Assembly: GCF_034347405.1 (NCBI RefSeq)
Contig: NZ_CP133778.1
Span: 1,054,001-1,118,000, forward strand
Direction of reading: 5' to 3'
Source of the DNA: Pseudomonas sp. CCC3.1
Lineage (GTDB): Bacteria; Pseudomonadota; Gammaproteobacteria; Pseudomonadales; Pseudomonadaceae
Length of the DNA stretch: 64,000 nt
This document shows positions 7,991 through 16,229 of this stretch, in pieces. The translations under genes were made by a program, and so were the position numbers. The notes below the pieces were generated by a model that was not told where the DNA came from, did not search any database, and saw only the letters and a list, made by a program, of their open reading frames with translations. The stretch's first letter is position 1, and each line of letters begins with the position of its first letter.

Positions 7991-8881
7991 ATGTCGACCG
8001 AGCTGTTTAACGCCGCCGAGCACCAAGCCAGCACGTTGTATCTGCCGCCGGGCGCCTGGCTGACAGTGCTCGATTGCTTGTGCGAGCACTTTCGGGCCAT
8101 CAGCCGTGAGCAATGGCTTGACCGAATGGCCCGGGGCCGCGTGCTGGACGCCAACGGGGCGCCGATCAGCCCGCAACTGGCGTACAAAGAAGGCCTGCGC
8201 ATTCACTATTTTCGTGAAGTGCCCAACGAGACACCGATCCCGGTGCATGAAACCATCCTGTATGCCGACGAGCATCTGGTGGTGGCGGACAAACCGCATT
8301 TTCTGCCCGTGACCCCGGCGGGCGAATACGTTGAACAGACGTTGCTGCGTCGCCTGATCCGTACGCTGGACAACCCGCATCTGGTGCCGCTGCACCGTAT
8401 CGACCGGCATACCGCTGGCCTGGTGTTGTTTTCGGCCAATCCGGCCAGTCGTTCGGCGTATCAGTCGTTATTTCCCACGCGCAAGATCGATAAGCGCTAC
8501 GAAGCCATTGCCCGCGCTTTGCCTGAGCTTGAGTTGCCGCGTGTGCATAAAAGCCGTTTGGTGGAGGGCGAGCCGTTTTTCCGCATGCAGGAAGGGCCTG
8601 GCGCCAGTAACACCGAAACTCGCGTCGAGGTCTGTGAGAAAACGGGTGATGTGTGGCGTTACGCGCTGTACCCAGTCACGGGTAAAAAACATCAACTGCG
8701 GGTGCACATGGCGTCGCTGGGGGCGGGAATTTGCAATGACCCGTTTTATCCTGACGTGATCAAGGACGCGGTCGACGACTACACAAAACCGCTGAAATTG
8801 CTGGCGCAGAGCTTGCGCTTTGCCGATCCGCTGACCGGTGAAGAACGCTTTTTCGAGAGTCGGATTCATCTGGATTGGTAG
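7991..8881 (+). CDS. RluA-family pseudouridine synthase
   Basis: 296 residues. RNA-modifying enzyme isomerising uridine to pseudouridine. The catalytic block is HRIDRHTAGLVLFSAN with Asp138; a second family block is YPVTGKKHQLRVHMASLGAG. The N-terminal 75 residues (VLDCLCEHFRAISREQWLDR) look like a short S4-like RNA-binding module. Target RNA and position cannot be assigned from sequence. Probably transcribed with the preceding glutaredoxin-fold gene; no clear terminator follows. Confidence 0.88.
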   Translation: MSTELFNAAEHQASTLYLPPGAWLTVLDCLCEHFRAISREQWLDRMARGRVLDANGAPISPQLAYKEGLRIHYFREVPNETPIPVHETILYADEHLVVADKPHFLPVTPAGEYVEQTLLRRLIRTLDNPHLVPLHRIDRHTAGLVLFSANPASRSAYQSLFPTRKIDKRYEAIARALPELELPRVHKSRLVEGEPFFRMQEGPGASNTETRVEVCEKTGDVWRYALYPVTGKKHQLRVHMASLGAGICNDPFYPDVIKDAVDDYTKPLKLLAQSLRFADPLTGEERFFESRIHLDW

Positions 8882-9071
8882 TGGCCGTAGCGCCATGAAA
8901 CCGATCAGTCAGATTCGGGCTTAAGAGTCTTAGTTAGGGCCGAAAAACCAGTCAAAGTCGTCGAAAGCATCATGATTGTCGGACATAAACAAACATTAAA
9001 AACTCTTCATAATTAGCCTGCTCGAAGATTGATAGCGTGCTCGGCGCTGTCCAACAATTCGAGTTCTAATA

Positions 9072-10358
9072 ATGAATAAAAAACTTCTCAAAAGCGCTCT
9101 GGCGCTGTCCATTGCCTGTGCCTCCACGCAACTGTTCGCCGGTGGTTTTGCCCTCAACGAACAAAGTGTCAGCAGTATGGGGACCGGCTATGCCGGTCGA
9201 TCCTCTTCTGCCGACGATGCCAGCACTGTGTATGGCAACCCCGCCGGTATGTCCCGCCTCAAGCACAATGAAGTCAGCTTCGGCGCCACCTACCTCGATG
9301 CCAAATCCACGATCAAGGACGCGAGCTCCTCGCAGTTTGGTGCTGATATCCCGGGTACCAACAAGGGCGACATGGTGCCCGGCATTGCCGTGCCGTTTGG
9401 CTACCTGGTGACCCCGATTGACGAACACTGGGCGTTCGGTCTGGGCATTTATGCGCCGTTTGGCCTGGTCACCGACTATGAACACAGCTTCCAGGGCAAT
9501 GGCTTTGGCAACAAAAGCAAGGTTCAAGTCATCACGGTCCAGCCGACAGTCAGCTATGCCTTCAACGACAAGGTTTCGGTAGGTTTCGGCCCGACGTTCA
9601 ACCGCATCAGCGGCGAACTGGATTCCAAAGTGCCAGCGTTTGGCCTGGGTACGGAAACCGTCAAGATCAAGGGTGACGACACCGCGACCGGTTTTAACGC
9701 GGGTCTGTTGGTTCAGGCGCTGGACAGCACTCGCTTCGGTGTGACCTACCACTCGCAAGTGGTTTATCACCTGAGTGGCAACACAAACGCTTCGGGTTTT
9801 CTCACAGACTTGGTGGACGGCGGACCGCAGCGTTATGACGCCAAGCTGAACATCACGACACCGTCGTCGGTCGACTTCTCCGTGACCCATCAACTCAACG
9901 ATGACTGGACTCTCTATGCGGGCAGTACCTTCACCCGCTGGAGCCAGTTGAAGAAAATCACCGTCAATAACTCGGGTGTGTCCGATTCTGCCATCGCGTT
10001 GGCCGGGCTGAACGCCATCACCGAGGTGCAGAACTGGCATGACACGTGGTCGCATGCCATCGGTGCTGCGTATCGGGTCAATAAACAACTGGTATTGCGT
10101 ACCGGCTTCTCGGTGGACCAGACCCCGACCAACAACACTGATCGCTCGGTGCGTATTCCTACGGGCGACCGTACGGTATTCAGCCTGGGTGCAGGCTGGA
10201 CGCCAGTGGATAACCTGACCTTCGACGTTGCCTATTCCTACCTTAAGGAGGAGCCGATCAAGGTCCGTGACAACCAGCCAGCATTGGGCCTGACCTACGA
10301 CGCCAAATATAAAAACAGCGCTAACGGCTTTGGTGGTTCGGTGACGTACCGCTTCTAA
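9072..10358 (+). CDS. OmpP1/FadL/TodX-family outer-membrane transporter
   Basis: 428-residue outer-membrane beta-barrel for hydrophobic substrates such as long-chain fatty acids. A signal peptide of about 23 residues ends in LFAGG. The FadL N-terminal signature follows (FALNEQSVSSMGTGYAGRSS, then YGNPAGMSRL), and the chain ends in aromatic YRF, the usual barrel-assembly signal. The length fits the family. A 190-bp AT-rich leader precedes it and a strong terminator follows. A fatty-acid role suits fadBA and psrA elsewhere in the window, but aromatic-hydrocarbon transport cannot be excluded. Confidence 0.92.
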   Translation: MNKKLLKSALALSIACASTQLFAGGFALNEQSVSSMGTGYAGRSSSADDASTVYGNPAGMSRLKHNEVSFGATYLDAKSTIKDASSSQFGADIPGTNKGDMVPGIAVPFGYLVTPIDEHWAFGLGIYAPFGLVTDYEHSFQGNGFGNKSKVQVITVQPTVSYAFNDKVSVGFGPTFNRISGELDSKVPAFGLGTETVKIKGDDTATGFNAGLLVQALDSTRFGVTYHSQVVYHLSGNTNASGFLTDLVDGGPQRYDAKLNITTPSSVDFSVTHQLNDDWTLYAGSTFTRWSQLKKITVNNSGVSDSAIALAGLNAITEVQNWHDTWSHAIGAAYRVNKQLVLRTGFSVDQTPTNNTDRSVRIPTGDRTVFSLGAGWTPVDNLTFDVAYSYLKEEPIKVRDNQPALGLTYDAKYKNSANGFGGSVTYRF

Positions 10359-10375
10359 TCGCGCGTCTGTAAAAA

Positions 10376-10406
10376 AACAAAACCCGCTCGAGGCGGGTTT
10401 TGTTTT
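10376..10406 (+). terminator. rho-independent terminator after the FadL-type gene
   Basis: Perfect 12-bp stem AACAAAACCCGC / GCGGGTTTTGTT with a 5-base loop, 17 bp after the porin stop. It has T-rich sequence on one side and A-rich on the other, so it may also serve the convergent lipoprotein gene. Confidence 0.85.
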
Positions 10407-10426
10407 AAGCGCGTAAACGCCAGGGC

Positions 10427-10648
10427 TTACAGCTCTTTAACGGTGCGAACCTGATCTTTGTTGATGCGGGTGGCTTTGCCGTCCAATTGCTTGAACTGGT
10501 AGAAGCCCGACGCTTCATCGTACTTAGGGGCATCGACTGTCTGGATTTCGCGGCCGTCGTTCAGCGTGATCACGGATGGCGAAGCACAGCCAGCAAGGGC
10601 GGCCAGACCAGCAGTGAGCATAAGAGCGGCGAGAGTCCGATGAGTCAT
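10427..10648 (-). CDS. YgdI/YgdR-family small lipoprotein (DUF903)
   Basis: 73-residue secreted lipoprotein. A basic N-terminus and hydrophobic stretch end in the lipobox LAALAGC, with Cys21 as the lipidated residue. The mature part (ITLNDGREIQTVDAPKY, then KATRINKDQVRTVKEL) has the SH3-like DUF903 pattern of YgdI/YgdR. GGAG lies 7 bp before the ATG. Function unknown; usually a single transcription unit. Confidence 0.9.
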   Translation of the reverse strand: MTHRTLAALMLTAGLAALAGCASPSVITLNDGREIQTVDAPKYDEASGFYQFKQLDGKATRINKDQVRTVKEL

Positions 10649-10752
10649 TGTTTATCTCCAACAAATATAAGTGCTGATAGTAATCACTGTCCTTGAGACG
10701 TATACATCGTCAGCAAGTTCCTTGGCTAGTGTCACAAGGTCAGCGCGTGATG

Positions 10753-11322
10753 TTATTTAAGAAAGTGCGCGGTGTTGAAGTTACTCAGCCGTGGATCATT
10801 TTCGGCGCATTGCAGCGCTCGTGCATTGAGCTGGAGCATGATTTTGCGCGGGCTGCGCTCGCCCGCTTGCCAAGCAGCCTCGAATGCCGGGGCCGATGCG
10901 GTCGCAATGACGCAGAACAATGGCTCCCAGTGTTCGCCCTGACGCACCATGACTGGTTGATCCGGTGAGTGAGCGGCAGTATCGAGCAGGGCGCTGAGCA
11001 GATCGCTGTCGACCTTGGGTACATCACACGGCAGCACCAGCAGATGCGAGTGCCGGGCAACCGCCAAACCTGCACGAATGCCCGCCAGCGGCCCGTCAAA
11101 ATCATCGTTGCCATCGCTGACCACATGATCGGCATACGCGGCGTACTGGGCGTGGTTGCGATTGCACGAAATGATCAGGTCATCGGTCAATGGGCGTGCA
11201 GCCCGTTGAACATGGGCAATCAACGGCAAGCCTTGCCAGGTCACCAGGCCTTTATCCTGACCGCCCATGCGCTGGCCACGGCCCCCGGCCAGCAGCAGGA
11301 TCGAACAGTGAAACGGGTGCAT
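10753..11322 (-). CDS. mobA: molybdenum cofactor guanylyltransferase MobA
   Basis: 189 residues. Transfers GMP from GTP to Mo-molybdopterin to make the bis-MGD cofactor of enzymes such as nitrate reductase and formate dehydrogenase. The nucleotide-binding N-terminus is clear (LLLAGGRGQRMGGQDKGLV), as is LLVLPCDVPKVDSDLL. The ATG at 11322 has GCGGAG upstream; the longer form from 11373 is rejected. It is divergent from moaB with a 78-bp spacer, so one intergenic region can feed both arms of the cofactor pathway. Confidence 0.93.
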   Translation of the reverse strand: MHPFHCSILLLAGGRGQRMGGQDKGLVTWQGLPLIAHVQRAARPLTDDLIISCNRNHAQYAAYADHVVSDGNDDFDGPLAGIRAGLAVARHSHLLVLPCDVPKVDSDLLSALLDTAAHSPDQPVMVRQGEHWEPLFCVIATASAPAFEAAWQAGERSPRKIMLQLNARALQCAENDPRLSNFNTAHFLK

Positions 11323-11400
11323 GGGTTGACTCCGCTCAGCCAGGTAAAAGAAGGGCGTGATATAACATCGCACTGTTTTTCCTACAACTGGACCTCGTCT

Positions 11401-11940
11401 ATGAAAGCCAAGGTTGATACGCCTTTTGTTCCTTTAAGCATCGCGGTTTTGACTGTCAGCGATACCCGCACCCTGGAAACCGACACCTCTGGACAGGTCT
11501 TTGTCGACCGCCTGAACGAGGCCGGGCATCATTTGGCGGCGCGGGTACTGCTCAAGGATGACCTTTATAAAATTCGCGCGCAGGTTGCTACCTGGATCGC
11601 CGATGACGAGGTTCAAGTGGTGCTGATCACCGGCGGCACCGGTTTTACCGCCCGTGACAGCACGCCAGAAGCGGTGAGCTGTTTACTGGATAAACGCGTG
11701 GATGGCTTTGGCGAATTGTTCCGCCAGATATCGGTGGCCGACATTGGCACCTCGACTGTGCAATCACGGGCCTTGGCCGGTTTGGCCAACGGCACTCTGG
11801 TGTGCTGCCTGCCGGGGTCGACCAATGCCGTACGCACGGGCTGGGACGGGATTTTGGCCGAGCAACTGGACGCTCGCCATCGGCCTTGCAACTTTGTCGC
11901 GCACTTGAAGCAGGCGCCAGCCTGTGAAACCCGTGGGTAA
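11401..11940 (+). CDS. moaB: molybdopterin adenylyltransferase / MoaB protein
   Basis: 179 residues, MoaB/Mog family. Typical blocks are IAVLTVSDTRTLETDTSG and LITGGTGFTARDSTPEA, the latter forming the MPT-binding loop. Acts between molybdopterin synthesis and metal insertion; whether this MoaB adenylylates MPT itself is inferred from the family. The start ATG at 11401 fits the family N-terminus, while the reading frame open from 10969 is not coding upstream. Its 3' end overlaps moeA, indicating an operon. Confidence 0.93.
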   Translation: MKAKVDTPFVPLSIAVLTVSDTRTLETDTSGQVFVDRLNEAGHHLAARVLLKDDLYKIRAQVATWIADDEVQVVLITGGTGFTARDSTPEAVSCLLDKRVDGFGELFRQISVADIGTSTVQSRALAGLANGTLVCCLPGSTNAVRTGWDGILAEQLDARHRPCNFVAHLKQAPACETRG

Positions 11941-13150
11941 GCCGGGGCGCACGGGTGAACTGATGCCCGTTGAAGTAGCGCTTGAGCGATTACTGGCGCT
12001 GGCCGACGCCGCACCGATCCGCGACAGCGAGTCAGTGCCCTTGGCCGCGAGTGATGGTCGGGTTCTGGCCAGTGACCTGATCGCAACCCTGGACTTGCCG
12101 CCGTGGCCCAACAGTGCCATGGACGGTTACGCACTTAACCTGGCCGATTGGACCGGCGAGCCGTTACCCGTCAGCCAGCGGATTTTCGCCGGCCAGGCGC
12201 CTGAGGCCTTGGCGCTTGGCACCTGCGCGAGAATCTTCACCGGGGCACCGGTCCCGGCGGGTGCCGATTGCGTCGAGATGCAGGAAAACGCTCAGGTCCA
12301 GGCTGATGAACGGGTGCTGTTCACCGAGGCGCTGAGCGTGGGGCAGAACATCCGCCCTCAGGGTCAGGAAACCACGGCTGGCGAAATCGTACTGCCTGCC
12401 GGCACGCGCTTGGGGCCTATCGAGCAAGGGCTGGCGGCGTCTTTGGGGTGCGCCACCCTGCACGTGATTCGTCGTACCAAGGTCGCTGTGCTGTCGACGG
12501 GTGATGAATTGATCGAACCGGGCCAGCCGCTGGGGCCGGGGCAGATCTACAACAGCAACCGCGTGTTGCTGTGCAGTTGGTTGACGCGCATGGGCTGCGA
12601 AGTGGTCGATGCGGGGATCTTGCCCGATGACCTGCCCGCGACCCGACAGCGTTTGGCTGAACTGGGCGCGGTCGATCTGATTTTGTCCACGGGCGGCGTT
12701 TCGGTGGGCGAGGCGGACTTTTTGGGGGTAGCCCTGCGCGAAGAGGGCGAGTTGGCCCTGTGGAAACTGGCCATAAAGCCCGGAAAGCCCCTGACCTTCG
12801 GGCATTTTCGTGGCGTGCCGGTGATTGGCTTGCCGGGTAATCCAGCTTCGACCCTGGTCACGTTTGCCCTATTGGCCCGGCCCTATCTGCTGCGCCGTCA
12901 GGGCGTGCAAACGGTTGAGCCGCTGAAGTTTCAGGTGCCAGCCGGGTTTGTCTGGCCCAAACCGGGCAATCGCCGCGAATACCTGCGCGGCCGATTGGAG
13001 CAAGGCCGCGCCATCATTTACAAAAACCAGAGTTCGGGTGTTTTGCGCAGCGCCGCCTGGGCTGAGGGGCTGGTCGAAGTGCTCGAACACAGCACGCTGG
13101 TCGAAGGTGATTGGGTTGGGTTCATCCCGTTGAGTGAAGTGCTGGGCTAA
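11924..13150 (+). CDS. moeA: molybdopterin molybdenumtransferase MoeA
   Basis: 408 residues. Inserts molybdate into adenylylated molybdopterin. Family blocks in order: PWPNSAMDGYAL, PAGADCVEMQE, GPIEQGLAASLG, VLSTGDELIEPG, STGGVSVGEADF and GLPGNPASTLVTF. The listed start is a GTG overlapping the moaB end by 17 bases; an in-frame ATG at 11963 (MPVEVALERLL) is an alternative that fits the family core equally well. Cotranscribed with moaB. Confidence 0.92.
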   Translation: MKPVGKPGRTGELMPVEVALERLLALADAAPIRDSESVPLAASDGRVLASDLIATLDLPPWPNSAMDGYALNLADWTGEPLPVSQRIFAGQAPEALALGTCARIFTGAPVPAGADCVEMQENAQVQADERVLFTEALSVGQNIRPQGQETTAGEIVLPAGTRLGPIEQGLAASLGCATLHVIRRTKVAVLSTGDELIEPGQPLGPGQIYNSNRVLLCSWLTRMGCEVVDAGILPDDLPATRQRLAELGAVDLILSTGGVSVGEADFLGVALREEGELALWKLAIKPGKPLTFGHFRGVPVIGLPGNPASTLVTFALLARPYLLRRQGVQTVEPLKFQVPAGFVWPKPGNRREYLRGRLEQGRAIIYKNQSSGVLRSAAWAEGLVEVLEHSTLVEGDWVGFIPLSEVLG

Positions 13151-13291
13151 GCCTGCGCACCTCATTCTCTGCGACGCATTGATCGACTCGTTGACGCCCG
13201 CGAGAGGTTGTTTGGCAAATAAATCACGAAAATTGGGTCTTTCTTGACGGGCCGTTGTCCAAAAAAAATCAGACTCATCAGGAGATGACGC

Positions 13292-14191
13292 ATGAGTGCA
13301 GGTAAAGCATTTTTGATTTTGCACGGCAAGCAAGCGATGAACGAGGGCGTTCGGGCGGCGGTTGAGCAGCAACGTTCAATGGGGCGCGAGTTGGCGGTGC
13401 GCCTGACCTGGGAGGCCGGTGATGCTCAGCGCCTGGTGCACGAGGCACTTGCGGCGGGCTATACCCAGTTGATTGCCGGTGGGGGGGATGGCACTTTGCG
13501 CGATATTGCCGAAGCCATGGCGCTGGCGGACACCACGGCCAGTCTGGTGCTGTTGCCGCTGGGCACGGCCAATGACTTTGCCCGTGCTGCGGGTGTTTCT
13601 CTGGAGCCTGGCGAAGCCCTGGCCTTGCTGGATGTTCCGGCTCGGGAAATTGACTTGGGCGAAGTCGGCGGGCAGTACTTTTTGAATATGGCCACGGGGG
13701 GCTTTGGCAGTCAGGTCACCGCCAATACTTCCGAAGACCTGAAAAAAGTCCTCGGCGGTGCCGCCTATCTGTTTACGGGCCTGTCGCGTTTCAGCGAGTT
13801 GCAGGCAGCGTATGCAGAGCTGCAAGGTCCGGATTTTCACTGGCAAGGTGAGTTGCTGGCGCTGGGAATCGGCAATGGACGTCAGGCGGGCGGCGGGCAT
13901 GAGTTGTGTCCAGAGGCGCTGGCCGATGACGGGCTGCTGGATGTGAGTATCTTGCCGGCCCCGCAAGAGGTGGTGGGGACCCTTAAAAACCTCATGGCTG
14001 GTGGCTGGGGGCTGGATAACCTGTTCGTGCGGGCGCGCCTGCCATGGGTTGAGATCAAGACGGCTCAAGGCTTGTCGCTCAACCTGGATGGTGAGCCGTT
14101 ATCCGGCGAGGCCTTGCGCTTTAGCGTACGTAAAGGCGCTCTGCGGGTGCACTTGCCTGAAGCATCGCCTCTGCTGAGTCTTGAGCGTTAA
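13292..14191 (+). CDS. yegS: YegS-like lipid kinase (diacylglycerol-kinase fold)
   Basis: 299 residues. The nucleotide-binding motif LIAGGGDGTLRDIAEAM and the LPLGTANDFARAAG block place it in the DAGK catalytic family, YegS branch. These phosphorylate phosphatidylglycerol in vitro; the cellular substrate is unknown. GGAG precedes the ATG by seven bases. The gene has its own 141-bp upstream spacer after moeA and ends 110 bp before cheV, so it is probably monocistronic. Confidence 0.9.
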   Translation: MSAGKAFLILHGKQAMNEGVRAAVEQQRSMGRELAVRLTWEAGDAQRLVHEALAAGYTQLIAGGGDGTLRDIAEAMALADTTASLVLLPLGTANDFARAAGVSLEPGEALALLDVPAREIDLGEVGGQYFLNMATGGFGSQVTANTSEDLKKVLGGAAYLFTGLSRFSELQAAYAELQGPDFHWQGELLALGIGNGRQAGGGHELCPEALADDGLLDVSILPAPQEVVGTLKNLMAGGWGLDNLFVRARLPWVEIKTAQGLSLNLDGEPLSGEALRFSVRKGALRVHLPEASPLLSLER

Positions 14192-14301
14192 AAGGATGTC
14201 AGATGGCCATTATTTTTGTCGGCAGGCGTTTTACGGGGTCAAGTATCGGTGCATGGGGTCGATAGCCTTGGATCTTTAGCACCTACGCCCAGGAACCCTC
14301 T

Positions 14302-15237
14302 ATGGCCGGCATTCTCGACACGGTAGACCAGCGAACGCAGCTGGTCGGTGAAAATCGACTGGAACTTCTTATGTTTCGCCTTGCGGGACGGCAGTTGTTC
14401 GCGATCAACGTGTTCAAGGTGCAAGAGGTGTTGCAACTGCCAAAACTGACCTTGATGCCGCATCGCCACCCGCATGTCTGCGGGGTGGTCAATCTGCGTG
14501 GCAAGACGCTGCCGGTGATCGACCTGTCTCAGGCCATCGGCATGCGGCCGGTGGTGCCGGGGCCAGACAGCACGATTATCGTGACTGAGTACAACCGTTC
14601 GATTCAGGCGTTTCTGGTCGGCAGCGTGGACCGGATCGTCAACATGAACTGGGAAGCCATTTTGCCGCCGCCGAGCAGCGCCGGGCGCCAGCATTATTTG
14701 ACCGCCATCAGCAAGGTTGATGAGCAGTTGGTCGAGATCATTGACGTGGAAAAAGTGCTGGCCGAGATCGTGCCGTACAACGCCAGGGTTTCGCGCGAGA
14801 AGCTTGACGATCCGGTGCTGGAGCGCGCCCGTGGACGTGAAGTGCTGCTGGTCGACGACTCCAGCGTGGCCTTGGCGCAGTTGCGCGAAACGCTCTCGCA
14901 GCTTGACATCAAAATGCACATCGCCAGTGACGGCCTCAAGGCCTTGACCCTGCTCAAGCGCTGGGCCGATTCGGGGCAGGTGATGACCGACAAATTGCTG
15001 ATGGTGTTCACTGATGCCGAAATGCCGGAGATGGACGGCTACCGCCTGACCACTGAAATTCGTAACGACCCGCGTTTGCGCGATCTGTACGTGGTGCTGC
15101 ACACCTCGTTGTCGGGCAGCTTCAATGAGTCGATGGTGAAAAAAGTCGGGTGTGACAATTTCCTCTCCAAATTCCAGCCGGATAAATTGGTTGATGTCGT
15201 ACGTCAGCGCTTGATGCTGGATGAAGTGTCTGCCTGA
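14302..15237 (+). CDS. cheV: chemotaxis coupling protein CheV
   Basis: 311 residues. An N-terminal CheW-like domain (about residues 25-165, with HPHVCGVVNLRGKTLPVIDL) is fused to a receiver domain (about 180-305: VLLVDDSSVALAQL, then MVFTDAEMPEMDGYRL with the acceptor Asp). CheV couples chemoreceptors to the CheA kinase and is tuned by its own phosphorylation. It stands apart from any che operon, as is common for cheV. AGGAA precedes the start codon. Confidence 0.94.
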   Translation: MAGILDTVDQRTQLVGENRLELLMFRLAGRQLFAINVFKVQEVLQLPKLTLMPHRHPHVCGVVNLRGKTLPVIDLSQAIGMRPVVPGPDSTIIVTEYNRSIQAFLVGSVDRIVNMNWEAILPPPSSAGRQHYLTAISKVDEQLVEIIDVEKVLAEIVPYNARVSREKLDDPVLERARGREVLLVDDSSVALAQLRETLSQLDIKMHIASDGLKALTLLKRWADSGQVMTDKLLMVFTDAEMPEMDGYRLTTEIRNDPRLRDLYVVLHTSLSGSFNESMVKKVGCDNFLSKFQPDKLVDVVRQRLMLDEVSA

Positions 15238-15317
15238 TTCGACGCAAATAGCGGATCTTTGCAGGGGCTGGCGGCTCGTATACTGTGGCTTTTTTTACCT
15301 CGCAGGGAGCTGTCCCC

Positions 15318-16124
15318 ATGCTTCGCCTAAATGCGCTTTATCGTTTTCCACTCAAATCCGGCAAAGGCGAAAGCCTGTCTCAAGCCCGGCTCGACACGTT
15401 GGGGCTGGTCGGCGACCGCCGCTGGATGTTGGTGGACGAAGCGAGCGGGCGATTCCTGACGCAGCGCGCTGACCCCAAAATGAGCCAGCTGTCTGCCCTG
15501 TGGAATACGGGCGGAGGTCTGACCTTGGGCGCACGAGGTTTTGAATCGTTGGATGTTGCACTGCCCGATCCTGATCAGGATTTGCGTGGAGTTACGATCT
15601 GGCGTGACACCTTGCGTGTGCCGGATGCCGGGGATGAGGCCGCGCAGTGGTTAAGCCGCTTTATCGAAAAACCGGTGCGATTGGTGCACGTGCCAGTGGA
15701 GCGTGCGCGCATGACAGAAGCGGGGTATGGGCACGACGAGGACAAAGTGGCATTCGCTGATGGCTATCCGTTGCTGTTGATTGGGCAGGCATCGCTCGAT
15801 GACATTTCCCGCAAGGTCGGGCGCTCGATGGAGATGCTGCGTTTTCGCCCCAATCTGGTGATTGAAGGCGGCGAAGCGTTTGCTGAAGACGGCTGGAAGC
15901 GCATCCGCATTGGCGATGTCGAGTTTCGTGTGGTCAAGCCGTGTTCGCGTTGCATCCTGACCACCATCGACCCGCAAACCGGCGAGCGTGACGCCAGTCG
16001 CGAACCGCTGGCGACCCTGATGACCTATCGCAAACAGGCAGACGGCACCATGTTTGGGCAAAACCTGGTAAATGACAGCGAGGGCGTGCTGGAAGTCGGG
16101 ATGCCGGTAACGATCCTGGAATAA
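15318..16124 (+). CDS. MOSC-domain protein with N-terminal beta-barrel (YcbX/mARC-like)
   Basis: 268 residues. The N-terminal MOSC-associated barrel (LNALYRFPLKSGKGESL) is followed by a MOSC domain with the conserved cysteine block FRVVKPCSRCILTTIDPQTG. Homologues (YcbX, mARC) bind molybdenum cofactor through a cysteine and reduce N-hydroxylated compounds; that role here is inference, but it suits the nearby mobA-moaB-moeA. The ATG at 15318 has GGGAG upstream. Convergent with slt, with a REPIN between. Confidence 0.88.
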   Translation: MLRLNALYRFPLKSGKGESLSQARLDTLGLVGDRRWMLVDEASGRFLTQRADPKMSQLSALWNTGGGLTLGARGFESLDVALPDPDQDLRGVTIWRDTLRVPDAGDEAAQWLSRFIEKPVRLVHVPVERARMTEAGYGHDEDKVAFADGYPLLLIGQASLDDISRKVGRSMEMLRFRPNLVIEGGEAFAEDGWKRIRIGDVEFRVVKPCSRCILTTIDPQTGERDASREPLATLMTYRKQADGTMFGQNLVNDSEGVLEVGMPVTILE

Positions 16125-16146
16125 CCCGAATCTGAACGGGTACTGC

Positions 16147-16220
16147 CCTTGTAGGAGCGAGCTTGCCTCGCGATCTTTTTAAAGATCAAAAGATCGCGAG
16201 GCAAGCTCGCTCCTACAAGG
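16147..16220. repeat. REPIN-like palindrome 2 (GAGCGAGCTTGC family)
   Basis: 74-bp inverted repeat; arms begin CCTTGTAGGAGCGAGCTTGC and end GCTCGCTCCTACAAGG, with pairing extending beyond the core on both sides. It lies between the convergent MOSC and slt genes and starts 22 bp after the MOSC stop codon. It could also act as a bidirectional 3'-end hairpin. Confidence 0.94.
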
Positions 16221-16229
16221 TTTCAGTGA